Notes under the pieces: model-generated | Told to the model about the DNA's origin: nothing | The model's input: only the letters and a program-made list of their open reading frames with translations | Database searches by the model: none | Shown here: positions 52,127 to 62,292 of the stretch, piece after piece | Position numbering within the stretch: position 1 is the stretch's first letter | How the letters are laid out: each line of letters begins with the position of its first letter | Program-made: the position numbers and the translations under genes | Assembly (NCBI RefSeq): GCF_023168325.1 | Contig: NZ_AP025688.1 | Coordinates: 2,542,001 to 2,606,000 of the forward strand | From: Tsukamurella sp. PLM1 | Lineage (GTDB): Bacteria; Actinomycetota; Actinomycetes; Mycobacteriales; Mycobacteriaceae | Length of the DNA stretch: 64,000 nucleotides | Direction: 5' to 3'

Positions 52127-54168
52127 GCGTCGGCGCGCAGGCCGTCGAGGACCGTGCGGGCGGTGGTGAGCCCGATACCCGGGACCTCCACGATCTCCTC
52201 GAGGCTCGCCTCCCGGAGCTTGGTCACCGAACCGAAGTGCTGCAGCAGCGCAGCCTTCCGCGTTTCACCGAGCCCCGGGATCGCGTCGAGCGCACTCGCG
52301 GTCATGCGCTTGGAGCGCTTGCTGCGGTGGAAGGAGATCGCGAACCGGTGCGCCTCGTCGCGCACGCGCTGCAGCAGGAACAGCGCATCCGAGCTGCGGG
52401 GCAGGATGACGGGGTCGTCGTCGCCGGGGACCCACACCTCCTCGAGGCGCTTGGCGAGGCCGACGACCGCGACGTCGGTGACGCCCAGCTCGTCCAGGAC
52501 CTCCTGGGCGGCGGCGGCCTGCGGAGCGCCACCGTCGACCACGAAGAGGTTGGGCGGGTACGCGAACCGGCGCGGACGTCCGGTCTGCGGGTCGATCGCG
52601 GCTTCCGGGGCGAGGTCGCCCCCGTTGTCGGCAGCGGCGAGGCCGATCCCGTTGTCGGCAGCGGCGAGGCCGATCCCGTTGTCGCCGGTCCCTTCGGCGC
52701 CACCGGCGTCCTCGGCCTGTCTTGTGTCCGCGCGGTGGCGCAGGAAGCGGCGGCGGGTGACCTCGGCGATCGACGCGACGTCGTCGCTGTGGCCGTCGCC
52801 CGCGGCCTCCTTGATCCCGTAGTGCCGGTAGTCGGACTTCTTCGCCAGGCCGTCCTCGAAGACGACGAGCGAGGCGACCACGTCGGAGCCCTGGATGTGG
52901 CTGATGTCGACGCACTCGATGCGGAGCGGCGCCTCGTCGAGGTCCAGCGCGTCCTGCAGGCCCTGGAGCGCCGCCGAGCGGGCCGTGAGGTCGCCGGAAC
53001 GCTTGAGCTTGTGCTGGTGCAGCGCCTCGACCGCGTTGCGCTCCACCGTCTCCATGAGGGTGCGCTTGTCGCCGCGCTGCGGGATGCGCAGCGACACCCG
53101 GGCGCCGCGCAATCCGGTGAGCCAGTCCTGCAGTTCGTCGACGTCGTCCGGCAGCACGGGTACGAGGACCTCGCGTGGCACGGGGTTGGGGGCACCGTCG
53201 CCCGACTGCATAGCCCGCTCGGCCTCCTCACCGTAGAACTGGGTGACGAACTGCTCCAGCAGTTCGGCGTGCTCGTTCTGCTCCGCGTCACCCGGCTTCT
53301 CCACCACCCAGCCGCGCTGGCCGCGGACCCGGCCGCCGCGCACGTGGAAGATCTGCACGGCCGCCTCGAGCTCGTCGGCGGAGAAGGCGATCACGTCGGC
53401 GTCGGTGCCGTCGCCGAGCACCACGGCCTGCTTCTCGACGGCCTTGCGCAGGGCCGCCACGTCGTCCCGGAGGCGGGCGGCGCGCTCGAAGTCGAGTTCC
53501 TCGCTGGCGCCGAGCATGTCGTTCTCCAGCTGACGGATGAGGTTGTCGGTCTTGCCGGCGAGGAAGTCGCAGAAGTCCTCGACGATCTGCCGGTGTTCGG
53601 GGGCGGTCACCCGTCCGACGCAGGGCGCCGAGCACTTGTCGATGTAGCCGAGCAGGCAGGGCCGGCCCATCTGATTGTGTCGCTTGAAGACCCCGGCCGA
53701 GCAGGTGCGGGCGGGGAACACGCGCAGCAGCAGGTCGAGCGTCTCGCGGATCGCCCAGGCGTGGCTGTACGGGCCGAAGTACCGCACGCCCTTGCGCCGC
53801 GGACCGCGGTAGACGTAGAGCCGCGGGAACTCCTCGTTCAGGGTGACCGCGAGCATCGGATAGGTCTTGTCGTCCCGGTAGCGGACGTTGAACTGCGGGT
53901 CGAACTCCTTGATCCAGTTGTACTCGAGCTGGAGAGCCTCGACCTCGGTGCTCACCACGGTCCATTCGACCGAGGCGGCGGTGGTGACCATCTGCTGCGT
54001 TCGCGGGTGCAGCCCGTAGACGTCCGCGAAGTACGAGTTCAGGCGGCTGCGCAGCGACTTCGCCTTGCCCACGTAGATGACACGGCCGTGCTTGTCCCGG
54101 AACTTGTACACGCCGGGCTGCGTGGGGATGGTGCCCGGTGCCGGGCGGTAACTCTGCGGATCGGCCAC
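52123..54168 (-). CDS. uvrC: UvrC, excinuclease ABC subunit C
   Basis: The dual-incision nuclease of nucleotide-excision repair, 681 residues. It has an N-terminal GIY-YIG domain ([20 protein letters not shown]), zinc/Cys region [23 protein letters not shown] motif, and a C-terminal RNase H-like nuclease domain ([40 protein letters not shown]). It ends in a helix-hairpin-helix pair ([32 protein letters not shown]). A 27-base tandem duplication (52622-52684) inserts repeated NGIGLAAAD units in the linker before [20 protein letters not shown]. Orthologue of Rv1420, but separated here from rapZ. Confidence 0.95.
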   Translation of the reverse strand: MADPQSYRPAPGTIPTQPGVYKFRDKHGRVIYVGKAKSLRSRLNSYFADVYGLHPRTQQMVTTAASVEWTVVSTEVEALQLEYNWIKEFDPQFNVRYRDDKTYPMLAVTLNEEFPRLYVYRGPRRKGVRYFGPYSHAWAIRETLDLLLRVFPARTCSAGVFKRHNQMGRPCLLGYIDKCSAPCVGRVTAPEHRQIVEDFCDFLAGKTDNLIRQLENDMLGASEELDFERAARLRDDVAALRKAVEKQAVVLGDGTDADVIAFSADELEAAVQIFHVRGGRVRGQRGWVVEKPGDAEQNEHAELLEQFVTQFYGEEAERAMQSGDGAPNPVPREVLVPVLPDDVDELQDWLTGLRGARVSLRIPQRGDKRTLMETVERNAVEALHQHKLKRSGDLTARSAALQGLQDALDLDEAPLRIECVDISHIQGSDVVASLVVFEDGLAKKSDYRHYGIKEAAGDGHSDDVASIAEVTRRRFLRHRADTRQAEDAGGAEGTGDNGIGLAAADNGIGLAAADNGGDLAPEAAIDPQTGRPRRFAYPPNLFVVDGGAPQAAAAQEVLDELGVTDVAVVGLAKRLEEVWVPGDDDPVILPRSSDALFLLQRVRDEAHRFAISFHRSKRSKRMTASALDAIPGLGETRKAALLQHFGSVTKLREASLEEIVEVPGIGLTTARTVLDGLRADA
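52622..52684. repeat. 27-base tandem repeat inside uvrC
   Basis: Two identical 27-base copies (52622-52648 and 52649-52675) and a 9-base third start (52676-52684). The repeat keeps the frame and encodes NGIGLAAAD units in a flexible linker of UvrC. Confidence 0.9.
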
Positions 54169-54234
54169 CCATCCAGATTAGGACGGGTGGCCGACATGTT
54201 CGGGTGCGGGCGCCGCGGACGGTCACCCGAGCAC

Positions 54235-55892
54235 CTATTCGCTGACGACGGAGAGATCTCCTGAAGCGTGCTGCGCGCGCAACACCTTCTTGTCGAACTT
54301 CCCCACCGAGGTCTTCGGGACCTCGGCGATGAACGACCAGTTGTCCGGGATCTGCCACTTCGCGAACTTCCCCGCGAGGTGCTCGCGGAGCTCGGCGACG
54401 GTCACCGTCGAGCCCGGTTGGAGGACGACCGCCACGAGCGGGCGCTCGTCCCACTTCGGGTCGGGGACGCCGATCGCCACGGCCTCGAGCACCGCGGGGT
54501 GGGCCATGACCTCGTTCTCGAGCTCGACGGAGCTGATCCACTCGCCGCCGGACTTGATCACGTCCTTCGACCGATCCACCAGCGTGACGAAGCCGTCGGC
54601 GGTGAGCTTGCCGATGTCGCCGGTGCGGAGCCAACCGTCCTCGAACTTGTCCGCGCCGACCGGATCGGCGCCCTCGGGGCTGTAGTAGCTGCCGGTGATC
54701 CAAGGACCTCGGACCTGCACCTCGCCCTGCGATTCGCCGTCGGCGGGGACCACCTCGCCGAGATCGTCGACCAGCCGTCCCTGCACACCGGGCAGGAACC
54801 GGCCCTGCGTGTTCCGGTAGCGCCAGGCATCGTCGCCGGTCACGCCCGGGGTGGCCATGCGATGCTGGCCAGCGGCGAGGTCTCCGTCATCCCCCACGCC
54901 TGCACTACCTGCACGCCGTGCCGGTCGAGCGCCTGCGCGAGGCTCAGCGGCACCGCGGACCCGCCGCAGGCGATGTGCCGCAGGTGGCTGATGTCCTGCG
55001 GGTGCGTGGCGAGGTGGTTGACGATGCCGATCCACACGGCCGGTACCGCGGCCGAGATCGTCGGCTTCTCCTCGGCGAGCAGGCGCGTCATGGGCTCGGG
55101 CTGCAGGTACCGGTCGGGCAGGATCAGGGACGCGCCCGACATGAGGGCACCGAACGGCGTGCCCCAGCTCATGGCGTGGAACATCGGCACGATGGGCAGC
55201 ACCGTGTCGCTCGGGCCCATGCCGAGGCCGTAGCTCGCACACACCGCAGTGGAATGCAGCCATATGCTGCGGTGGCTGTACATCACCCCCTTGGGATCAC
55301 CCGTGGTCCCCGACGTGTAGCAGGCCGCCGCCGCGGCACGCTCGTCGATGTCCGGCCAGGCGTAGTCGTCGGACTGCGCGTCGAGCAGGTCGCGGTAGTC
55401 GTGCAGCTGAACCCCCGACGGCGCCTCGACCTGAGACTTGTCGCCGTCCACCACGATCACGTGCTCGATCGTGGTCATGCCGCCGATGGCGGCGTTGAGC
55501 TGCGGGATCAGGCTGCCGTCGGCGATGATCACCCGGTCCGCCGCATGGTTCGCGATGTAGGTGACCTGCTCCGGGAACAACCTGATGTTGATCGTGTGCA
55601 GCACGCTCCCCATCGCCGGGATCGCGACGTACGCGGTCATGTGCTCGTTGTTGTTCCACTGGAACGTGCCCACCCGGTCGCCCGGGACCACGCCGAGTGC
55701 CTTCAGCGCGTTCGCGAGGCGCGCGGCCTCGTGGCCCAGCTCGCGGAAGCTCATCCGGGTGGTCTTCTCGGGGGTCCAGGTGGCCACCTCCGCGGAGTCC
55801 GCGTACCAGGTGGTCGCGTGTCGGAGCAGCGTCGCCAGCGACAGGTGCTCGTCTTGCATGGTGGAGGTCAGGGGCAGGATCCGCTCGGGCAT
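54235..55892 (-). CDS. Fatty-acyl-CoA ligase (AMP-binding, medium/long chain), frameshifted
   Basis: An adenylate-forming enzyme of about 552 residues that activates carboxylic acids to acyl-CoA. P-loop [20 protein letters not shown], then [12 protein letters not shown]. Near 54850 a base is missing; the C-terminal half has [37 protein letters not shown], and [16 protein letters not shown] with the catalytic Lys. The overall match is to the FadD/medium-chain ligase group (long LEDIA-like start [19 protein letters not shown]). ATG 55890-55892 is chosen; another at 55908 is possible. The substrate is not known. Confidence 0.85.
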
Positions 55893-55955
55893 GGACCATA
55901 CGTACCGCATGCCCGACGGTCCGCGGCCCGGTTTGGCCGAGCTCGCCGGTCCCGC

Positions 55956-56617
55956 TCATGCGACGGACCTGACGAGCTGCAGGTCCACGAGGCGGCCCAG
56001 AGCGAGCTGAGGATCGCGGCGGTCGCCCGGACGCCACCCGGCCACGATCACCCGGACCGCGAAGCCGGTCAACTGCCCCGTGTCCCGATCGAAGCCGGTG
56101 GGCTGCGAGACCTCCAGGTGCGTCCTCGCGCCGTCGCGGCGGTAGAAGAAGACCCAGGCGCTGGGCGGCGCACCGTCGGGCCGGGGCTCGACCCGAGCTC
56201 CGCGAGGGAGAACAGCATCTCGTGCGGCGCGAAGGAATCGGCCGTGGCGGCGCCCTTGCGGCGCACGGTGTGCGGGCCGCCCGGGAGCTCCGGGTTGCCG
56301 GTGGCCACGTCGCCGCTCATCACCGCGAGGGTGCGGCCGCTCGTGAGGTGCCGGCAGATGGGCTGGCCGCGACGATCGCCCAGCGTCCACTCCCCTGTGT
56401 CGACCAGGCGCCGGCGGAGCGTGCTGACCACCTCGACCCAGCGCAGGAGGCCGGCGGCCATGACGGGAGCGAAGGCGTCCACGCCCGCCGCGGCGCGCTC
56501 GCCCGCCCGCACCGCCGCGTACAGGTCCTCGACCGCGATCCCGATCCCGCGCAGGTACGCCGGCGCGCGATCCGGCGGGACGATCAGGGCCGTGGGCAGG
56601 GCTTCGATACCGGTCAC
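55956..56617 (-). CDS. Conserved protein of unknown function, frameshifted
   Basis: About 220 residues in two frames. GTG 56615-56617 (MTGIEALPTALIVPPDRAPA) with GGGAGA about 6 bases upstream; LLRWVEVVSTLRRRLVDTGE and PICRHLTSGRTLAVMSGDVA follow. After SLAELG, near 56195, the frame shifts, and WVFFYRRDGARTHLEVSQPT plus QLTGFAVRVIVAGWRP complete it. The end LGRLVDLQLVRSVA has no motif I recognise. No signal peptide or membrane segment. Confidence 0.5.
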
Positions 56618-56728
56618 GGTGTCTCCCTTCGACGACGCCCGCACCGTATCGCCCGGCACTGACAAGTACAGCGACCTCACAGCGCGATCCCAGCCACCGG
56701 CCGGGCGGCGCTCGCTACGTTCGTCCCC

Positions 56729-57669
56729 ATGATCCCTACCTTCCGTGATCGCCCGCTCCCCGCCCCGACGAAGAGATCGTCGACCAGGGGCTCGGCTTCG
56801 ACCTCGGCACGCTCGCCAGTCGCCGCAGGATGCTGACGATGCTCGGGCTCGGCACCGTCGGGCTCGGGTTGGCGGCGTGCGGGACGAACGCGACCACGGC
56901 GTCGGGGACGTCCTCGACGGCGTCTGCGTCCCCGTCGGGGTCCGCGACGGCGGGCACGACCCCGGCGCTCGCGGAGATCCCCGACGAGACGGCCGGCCCG
57001 TATCCCGGCGACGGGTCGAACGGCCCCGACGTCCTCGAGCAGGCCGGCGTCGTCCGCAGCGACATCCGGACCAGTTTCGGGGAGATGCGGGGTACGGCCG
57101 ACGGCGTCCCCATCACCCTGGAGCTGACGGTGCGCGACCTGGCGAACGACGGCGTCCCGTTCGCCGGGACGGCGGTGTACGTGTGGCAGTGTGACCGCGA
57201 GGGCCGGTACTCCCTGTACAGCGACGGCGTGACGGACCAGAACTACCTGCGAGGCGTGCAGATCGCCGACTCCGCCGGGGTCGTGCGGTTCACGAGTGTG
57301 TTCCCCGCCTGTTACGACGGCCGGTGGCCGCACATCCATTTCGAGGTGTACCGCGACCGGGCGGACATCACCGACGCCACGAAGGCCATCGCCACCTCAC
57401 AGCTGGCGCTGCCGAAGGACGTGTGCGACGCCGTCTACGCCACCGCCGGGTACGAGGCGTCGGTGCAGACGCTGGGCCGGGTGTCGCTGACGTCGGACAA
57501 CGTCTTCGGCGAGGATGGCGCGGCGCATCAGCTGGCCACCGTGACCGGCGACGTCACGAAGGGCTACGCGGTGAAACTGCCGGTGGGCGTGGACACCCGG
57601 ACCACCCCGACGGTCCGCGGGATGCCGGGCCCGCCGCCGGGCGGCGGCCGGCCCGGCGGCCCGCGGTAG
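56729..57669 (+). CDS. Exported intradiol ring-cleavage dioxygenase, frameshifted at the 5' end
   Basis: A non-heme Fe(III) dioxygenase-type protein of about 313 residues. It starts MIPTFRDRPLP (ATG 56729), one base missing near 56757, then PDEEIVDQGLGFDLGTLASR. A twin-arginine-like SRRRMLTMLGLGTVGLGLAA with lipobox LAAC suggests Tat export and lipid anchoring. The catalytic core holds the iron ligands: TAGPYPGDGSNGPDV (Tyr), YSLYSDGV (Tyr), and FPACYDGRWPHIHFEVYRDR (HxH). Such exported members of the protocatechuate/catechol dioxygenase superfamily are common in Mycobacteriales; the substrate is unknown. The C-terminus is Pro/Gly-rich. Confidence 0.8.
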
Positions 57670-57754
57670 CGATTTCGCCCAGCCGGAGCGCAAGGGTTCC
57701 CGACGGTGTCCGTCCGCCGGAGACTGCAGGGACGCACCCGACGGAAGGAACGTC

Positions 57755-59107
57755 ATGGCCCGGCAGCTGCACCTCGGTGGATTCCAGATCGCCTCGCACG
57801 TCACGCATTCGCACGCCGCATGGCGGCACCCCGCGTCCGATCCGGCGTTCCTGACGCCCGAGTACTACCACCGGATCGGCCGGATCCTGGAGCGCGGCAC
57901 GTTCGACTTCCTGTTCTTCGCGGACCTGCTGTCGGTGCCCACGCGCTTCGGCGACGACATCGACGAATCGCTGCGCCGCGGAACCCAGGCGTCCGCCACG
58001 CTGGACCCGTCCATCGTGGCGGCGTCGATCGGGGCGGTGACCTCGCGACTGGGGATCGCGATCACCAAGTCCACCACGTACTTCCACCCGTTCGAGCTGG
58101 CGCGGATCCTCTCCAGCCTCGACCATGTCACGCGCGGCAGGATCGCGTGGAACATCGTGACCTCGCTGAGCCAGTCGGAGGCGCTCAACTTCGGGCACGA
58201 CGAGCACCTGGAGCACGACCTGCGGTACGTCCGGGCGCAGGAGTTCGTGGAGACCGCCGTGGAGCTGTGGGCGTCGTGGGAGCCCGGGGCGCTGGTGCAG
58301 GACAAGGAGTCCGGCGTGTTCGCGGATCCGGCCCGGATCCACGCGGTGTCGCGCGATTCCGAGCATTTCCGCACCCGCGGTCCGCTGCCGACGCCGCGGT
58401 CGCCGCAGGGCCGGCCGGTGCTGATCCAGGCCGGATCGTCGAGCCGGGGCAAGGATTTCGCGGCGCAGTGGGCCGAGGCGATCTTTGAGATCGACCCGAC
58501 GCCCGAGGGCCGGCGGGCCTACTACGACGACGTGAAGTCGCGGGCCGTGAACTTCGGCCGGAACCCCGACCACGTGAAGATCTTCCCCTCGTTCATCCCG
58601 TTCGTGGGCGAGACGGAGTCGATCGCGCGCGAGAAGCAGGCGTTCCACAACGAGTTGGCCGACCCGATCTCCGGGCTCATCACTCTGTCCGTGCACACCG
58701 ATCACGACTTCTCGCAGTACGACCTGGACAAGCCCGTCGCGGACGTGACGGTGAGCGGCACGCAGGGGCTGTTCGACGTGGCCCGACGCTTGTCCGAGCG
58801 CGACAACCTGACGCTGCGCGACATCGGCAAGCTGTACGCGGAGGGCGTGCTGCTCCCCCAGTTCGTGGGCACCGCCTCGGACATCGCCGATCAGATCGAG
58901 GAGGGGTTCACCGGCGGCGAGGCCGACGGCTACATCCTCTCGGCGGCCAGCTCGCCCGGCACGTTCAACGACTTCGTCGACTTCGTGGTGCCCGAACTGC
59001 GGCGCCGCGGGCTGTTCCGTCGCGAGTACGCCGGAACCACCCTGCGCGAGCACCTCGACCTGCCGGCCGATCCCTTCGCGCCGCGAGCGGTGGCGAAGGC
59101 CGGGTAG
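57755..59107 (+). CDS. Flavin-dependent monooxygenase, NtaA/DszA/SnaA family
   Basis: A luciferase-like (LLM) class oxygenase of 450 residues that uses FMNH2. It starts MARQLHLGGFQIASHVTHSH (ATG 57755). Typical blocks: YYHRIGRILERGTFDFLFFA, LARILSSLDHVTRGRIAWNI, RPVLIQAGSSSRGKDFAAQW and FVGTASDIADQIEEGFTGGE. Family members act on nitrilotriacetate, dibenzothiophene sulfone, alkanesulfonates and similar; the substrate is not deducible here. No flavin reductase gene is adjacent. Confidence 0.87.
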   Translation: MARQLHLGGFQIASHVTHSHAAWRHPASDPAFLTPEYYHRIGRILERGTFDFLFFADLLSVPTRFGDDIDESLRRGTQASATLDPSIVAASIGAVTSRLGIAITKSTTYFHPFELARILSSLDHVTRGRIAWNIVTSLSQSEALNFGHDEHLEHDLRYVRAQEFVETAVELWASWEPGALVQDKESGVFADPARIHAVSRDSEHFRTRGPLPTPRSPQGRPVLIQAGSSSRGKDFAAQWAEAIFEIDPTPEGRRAYYDDVKSRAVNFGRNPDHVKIFPSFIPFVGETESIAREKQAFHNELADPISGLITLSVHTDHDFSQYDLDKPVADVTVSGTQGLFDVARRLSERDNLTLRDIGKLYAEGVLLPQFVGTASDIADQIEEGFTGGEADGYILSAASSPGTFNDFVDFVVPELRRRGLFRREYAGTTLREHLDLPADPFAPRAVAKAG

Positions 59108-59171
59108 GGGCAGTCGTCTCGCCCCGCCGGTCGTCGCCACTGACAAGTTCGCGGTGCCCACCGGAAGGTCG

Positions 59172-59531
59172 TCAGAATTCAGCGAGTGGCCGCCCGTTCT
59201 TCTTCGCCCACCGCCACCGAAGTGCTTGCGGCGCAGGTCGATCCTTCTTCGCCTTCGGAGTCGTCAGCTCGGTCAGGTTCTCGTACTCCGTGCCGACGAG
59301 TTTGGGATCCACCTCGACGCGATTCCTAGATCCGATTCTGATCAGCGATCGATCGAACAGGCGGTGAACATCGGCGCGGAGCAATATCCCGTTCGACGTA
59401 TCGTTCACACCGCCGGACCTCCATTCGATGATGTGAGCAGCCTCAAGCGATTCCTCAGCGGCGGTGCCGGTGAGGGCACACTCACCGCCGTACGATGCAA
59501 GCAGACGATCGCGGAATTCGTCCTGCCCCAT
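59172..59531 (-). CDS. HNH endonuclease domain, likely the C-terminal half of an EVE-HNH restriction enzyme
   Basis: 119 residues opening exactly at the nuclease domain: MGQDEFRDRLLASYGGECAL, then the HNH core AHIIEWRSGGVNDTSNGILL and ADVHRLFDRSLIRIG, with the His, Asn and His of the beta-beta-alpha-metal fold. It lies in the same reading frame as the EVE-like ORF upstream, separated only by a TAG at 59544-59546 and the codons for VASR, so the two were probably one protein. Domain order and context point to cutting of modified DNA. Confidence 0.75.
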   Translation of the reverse strand: MGQDEFRDRLLASYGGECALTGTAAEESLEAAHIIEWRSGGVNDTSNGILLRADVHRLFDRSLIRIGSRNRVEVDPKLVGTEYENLTELTTPKAKKDRPAPQALRWRWAKKNGRPLAEF

Positions 59532-59543
59532 CCGCGAGGCGAC

Positions 59544-60073
59544 CTACGCCAGACGCTTCGCCCTGGCTTCCTCGGTGCCGTCGTGGGTGAGAACGTCACT
59601 GATCTGCGGGCCATCCAGCACTGGCGTGAGATCCAGTGCAGGCAGGTAGAAGGCCTCGGCGAGTAGGTTCTCGGCGTCACCCTCGAACGGCGTCGGAGAC
59701 TGAAACATGTAATTGGCTGATCCAGCCCCGAGTGCAGCGCGGATCTCGGCTGGCAGCACCTCACGGACAGGAGTAACACTCACCGGATCCATGAGGACTC
59801 GATAGTGGTATTCGAAGGATTCAGGCGTATCCCAGAACGGCTCACGGTCGTTGTGCAGCACCTTCCCAGCTCCATCTCGGAGAGCGAAGGTCGCCGCAGT
59901 GGCACAGAACATGCCGACGAGCGAGCCGCCACCCCCGTTGCGGAATACGATCCGGTCGTTCGGATTGATCGGAACCTTCCAGCGCTTGTTCGCGAAATCC
60001 CAAACCCCTTCTCCAGGGCGTATTGGAGATGCTGCGGATATTCTTCGTTGATCGTCACCAGCCACGCCGTCAT
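59544..60073 (-). CDS. EVE-like modified-base-binding domain, frameshifted, stop-separated from HNH
   Basis: About 176 residues. It starts MTAWLVTINEEYPQHLQYAL (ATG 60071-60073). Near 60005 one G is missing, after which WDFANKRWKVPINPNDRIVF continues with GGGSLVGMFCATAATFALRD and ESFEYHYRVLMDPVSV; this order (W-x-basic core, DxIVF, SLVGxF, YRVxMDPV) is that of the EVE/PUA-like fold that reads modified cytosines. After RAKRLA a TAG ends the frame, followed in frame by the HNH nuclease. EVE-HNH proteins are known type IV restriction enzymes; the fold assignment is from recognition only. Confidence 0.65.
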
Positions 60074-60154
60074 CGCCCTTGCGCCCTTTCGGGTTTCGCA
60101 ACGGGTGGAGGCGTGTCCTACACGGAAGCCTGTCGGGCCGAGCTCGTTTCGTCT

Positions 60155-62025
60155 CTACTGGTGCACGAGGCGCCGGAGCGCCTCGCGGGTCTCTTCGTCG
60201 GTGGAGTACAGAACGGTGCCGACCATGCCTCGGGTCAGCAGCACCTTGTAGGTGTTGCGGATCAGCAGGTCGAACCGTACGTCGGTGAGGTTCTTCTTCG
60301 ATTTCAGGCTGGGATCCCGGTTCTCGGCGCGCTGCACCACGAACCGCCCGTCCCGGTACACCAGGTCCGGGCCGAGGATCACTCCGCTCCAGTCGTATTC
60401 GAAGCCCTGCGCGGTGTACACGCAGCCCACCTGGCCGAAGCCGCCGTCCTCAGTGGCCCACAGCTGCGACGGCGGGACGTCGCCCATCCGCCTGTCTGAC
60501 TTGGAGTTCCACGGCCGGGCCCAGTCGCCGATCGTCACGTCGGGCACCAGGGTCCGCTCCGGTGTCGGATCGCTCCACGGCCAGCAGTAGCCGGCTGTCA
60601 TCCGCGCCGAATAGCCCTTGTCCCGCTGCTCGTCCAGCATCCGCTCCAACTCCCACGGAGTCTCGGCGACGCGCACCTCGAAGCCGTCGTCGCCGGTCCA
60701 TCGCCACGGCTTGCGCTCGCCCAGCCCCACCAGGTCGACCGCCCACTCGACGTACCGTTCGCTTCCGCCGCACCGGAACTGGTCGTCGAGCGGGATGTGC
60801 ATCGTCTCGAGCCCGAGCGACGCCGCGTACGCGCGGATCTGCCCGAGCGACCCGAGCTCTCCCGGGCGCACCACCTGATGCTCGTCGAGCAGGAACAGCG
60901 GAACCCGTGCGGCCGCGATCAATTCGTCGACCTGTGGTCGCCCGGTCCGGTCCGCGGCACGGGTGTACCGGTTCGCGGACGTCTCCCGGATCCGGTGCGC
61001 CTCATCGAGGATCAGCACGTCCAGCCCGTTCCGGTCTGCAGCGACGAACTGGTTGAAGTACTTGAACATGGCCTTGACCCGCGGCGCCCGCGCCCCGCCA
61101 CCTGCCGCAGCGTGGTGGTGAACGACCGGGAACCCGTGGCGTGCAGCACCGTCCGGCCCCGTCGGGCGAGGTCACCGAGCAGGGCGAGCGCGATCGCACT
61201 CTTGCCGCTCCCGGGCCCGCCCGTCACCACCAGGACGCGTTTGACGTCCGCCGCGCGGGCCCGCTCCACGTCGTGCAGCACTAGGTCCACCGCGAGCCGT
61301 TGGTTCCCGAGCAGGTGGAACACTTGTCGCTCCCGGACCTCCTCGGCCGCGACGGCCAGCAACTGCTGCGACGGCGCCGCGGGCGAGTTCAGCAGGACGT
61401 CGGCCGCGTAGCCCGACGGTGCCCCCGGCCTCAGCCGGGTCCGTAGGTAGTCGAGCATCGCGTCGGTATCGGCGCCGGTGAACAACCGTCCCGCGGGGCT
61501 CGCCGGGTATTCCGCCAGGTCCGCGACCACGCCGGGGTCGTGCACGTTGTGCAGGTAGGCGATGCCGGCCAGCGGATCGGGTTGGTCGCGCAGGGCGCGG
61601 GCGAAGTCGCCGAGGTACTCGCAGTATCCCGCCACCTGCGCCACCGGATGCAACAGCGGGCCGCCCAGGTGCGGCACCGTCACCATCGCGGGGTCCCCCT
61701 CGAACGCCGTGGCCGAGGACCACTGCTTGAGCTCCACCACCACGTACGACGGCGCCCCGGTCGCGGGATGGACACCGGCGAGCACCACGTCGGCGCGACG
61801 CGAGGAGAGCGGGAGCTTGTACTCGATCAGCATCTCGACGTTGCCGAGGCCGCCGTGGCGCAGGTCCGCCGCGAATGCTGGAAGGCTCTTCCCCCAAGAT
61901 CGCTGCTCCGCGTCGCCGACGGTGATCCCGCGTTCGAACAGCATCCGCTCCAGCAGCTTCTCCACGAGCGACTCCGAGGTGTACTCCTCGAGCAGCCGGT
62001 TCGCGGTGACCCGCAACAACGTCAC
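60155..62025 (-). CDS. PD-(D/E)XK nuclease-DUF2075 helicase fusion, frameshifted
   Basis: About 624 residues. The N-terminal third has a nuclease-like pattern: EYKLPLSSRRADVVLAGVHP with the Asp, and SYVVVELKQW with the E-x-K pair. Then a P-loop helicase: Walker A VTGGPGSGKSAIALALLGDL and SRSFTTTLRQV. After a break near 61088 (one G missing) come Walker B GLDVLILDEAHRIRE, QFRCGGSERYVEWAV, and a final helicase block YTAQGFEYDWSGVILGPDLV with RNTYKVLLTRGM. These are the marks of DUF2075 (Schlafen-like) proteins. Acts on nucleic acid; a defence role is suggested by its neighbours. Confidence 0.75.
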
Positions 62026-62292
62026 GCCAGAATCCCCCTGGGCAGCACGAATGATCGTGCGGAGGGGATCTGCCCTGAGCGGGAGTTCCGTCGAACCGCT
62101 GCCGACGAGACTACCTCGCCGGACGAGCGCCGTCGCCGGGGATCAAAACGTATCGGTGAGGCGAAGAGTGCTCGGCGGCTTGTCGGCGAACCTCCGGGAC
62201 TGAAGATCAGTGGCGCACGAGGACGCGCCCGAGCGATGATCCATCCGTACGAAAGCCTCAACAGAGCACCACGACCGGGAAGGACTTTCACG

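Noticed and set aside
52622-52684. Possible CRISPR-like repeats
   Set aside because: The copies are directly adjacent with no spacers, in frame inside uvrC; it is a coding minisatellite.
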